Positions 40,408-40,801 of a stretch of DNA of 40,801 nucleotides are shown one piece after another (position 1 is the stretch's first letter; the number at the start of each line of letters is the position of its first letter). Position numbers and translations under genes: made by a program. Origin of the DNA: an uncultured Prochlorococcus sp. (GTDB taxonomy: Bacteria > Cyanobacteriota > Cyanobacteriia > PCC-6307 > Cyanobiaceae); the NCBI GenBank assembly GCA_902525585.1, contig CABZHQ010000017.1, positions 1 through 40,801 of the forward strand. Direction: 5' to 3'. The notes below the pieces were generated by a model that did no database searches, had not been told where the DNA came from, and saw only the letters and a list, made by a program, of their open reading frames with translations.

Positions 40408-40801
40408 TTGGAATATTTAAAATTTGTTTTATATGGATTAATTCAAGGGTTGACTGAATTTATCCCTGTAAGTAGTACAGCTCATTTAAAAGTTATATCT
40501 CTTTTTTTAGGGATTGATGATCCCGGAGCATCTTTGTCCGCTACTATTCAACTTGGAAGTGTTCTTGCCATAGCTTGGTATTTTAGGAATGATATTTTTA
40601 ATTTCAGAAGTCAATCTTCCAAAAAATTTCTTGAATATCTCTTACATGAAAGATTATTAAGGTCTATTTTGATAGGTACTATACCTATTGTTTTGCTTGG
40701 TGGGAGTATAAAAATATTTATCCCTTCTTTTTTTGAAAATGTTCTTCGTTCAAATTTATCAATAGCATTGGTCTCATTTCTAATGGCTTTTTTTATGTAC
40801 T
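40408..40801 (+). CDS. uppP: Undecaprenyl-diphosphatase, 3' part cut by window edge
   Basis: Membrane phosphatase (BacA family) that recycles undecaprenyl diphosphate to the carrier lipid for peptidoglycan and polysaccharide export. The visible part, 131 codons, begins with a TTG start (TAA closes the frame two codons upstream) as MEYLKFVLYGLIQGLTEFIP, followed by VSSTAHLKVISLFLGI, the conserved EFIPVSSTAHL active-site region. IQLGSVLAIAWYF is the next conserved span, and GTIPIVLLGGSIK carries the second motif. About half of the usual 270 residues lie beyond the window. Identity is firm; the start codon is the least certain part. Confidence 0.92.
   Translation, partial: MEYLKFVLYGLIQGLTEFIPVSSTAHLKVISLFLGIDDPGASLSATIQLGSVLAIAWYFRNDIFNFRSQSSKKFLEYLLHERLLRSILIGTIPIVLLGGSIKIFIPSFFENVLRSNLSIALVSFLMAFFMY

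Noticed and set aside
1..40801. CRISPR arrays, insertion sequences, prophage or tRNA-linked attachment sites
   Set aside because: No regularly spaced repeats, transposase or integrase frames, or tRNA genes were visible anywhere in the window.

Overview
The window is a stretch of chromosome from a marine picocyanobacterium, almost certainly a high-light Prochlorococcus or a very close relative. The signs are strongly AT-rich DNA, very short intergenic gaps, a phosphoribulokinase gene, cyanobacterial families (DUF3685/Ycf55-like, CSP41-like, DUF1830, photosystem I accumulation factor) and adjacent urea-transport and urease clusters. I saw no rRNA, tRNA, CRISPR array, insertion sequence or phage gene. 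The two outermost genes are cut by the window edges: phosphoribulokinase on the left and undecaprenyl-diphosphatase on the right.

Layout. 1-10.9 kb, all minus strand: prk (partial), then leuB, lpxD, proB, a YqeG-type HAD phosphatase, DUF3727, ruvX, a GNAT-like protein, a CofE-like ligase, a cysteine-free thioredoxin-fold factor, a DUF3685 protein and hisA. Several of these genes overlap or abut, so much of the block is probably co-transcribed. 10.9-14.8 kb: CSP41-like epimerase, pgsA, a PPC(DUF296)-glutaredoxin fusion, a small hypothetical gene, an SDR and nth. 14.8-18.7 kb is an iron-related neighbourhood: a FutC-like ABC ATPase, a possible cysteine/lysine-rich miniprotein, ferritin, a Crp/Fnr-type regulator, a zinc-ribbon membrane miniprotein and a second ABC ATPase. 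Fur-like boxes lie in two of its intergenic regions. A PAO/Lls1-like Rieske oxygenase follows at 18.8-20.1 kb.

20.2-24.2 kb is an island of very small genes: secreted or membrane miniproteins, a ribbon-helix-helix protein flanked by inverted copies of a motif, and several ORFs under 60 codons. 24.2-34.5 kb is one urea module. It holds urtABCDE, with a strong hairpin after urtA and an NtcA-like promoter before it, then ureEFG, and divergently ureDABC. The urea ABC transporter imports urea, urease splits it to ammonia and CO2, and UreDEFG load nickel.

34.5-39.3 kb reads as a complete glucosylglycerate cycle: GpgS-like synthase, divergent from a GH13_18 phosphorylase, an MPGP-type phosphatase and a GLYK-type glycerate kinase. 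Together these could make the compatible solute from 3-phosphoglycerate and NDP-glucose, and return it to glucose-1-phosphate and a phosphoglycerate. 39.3-40.8 kb carries DUF1830, two single-span miniproteins, a small secreted protein and the start of uppP.
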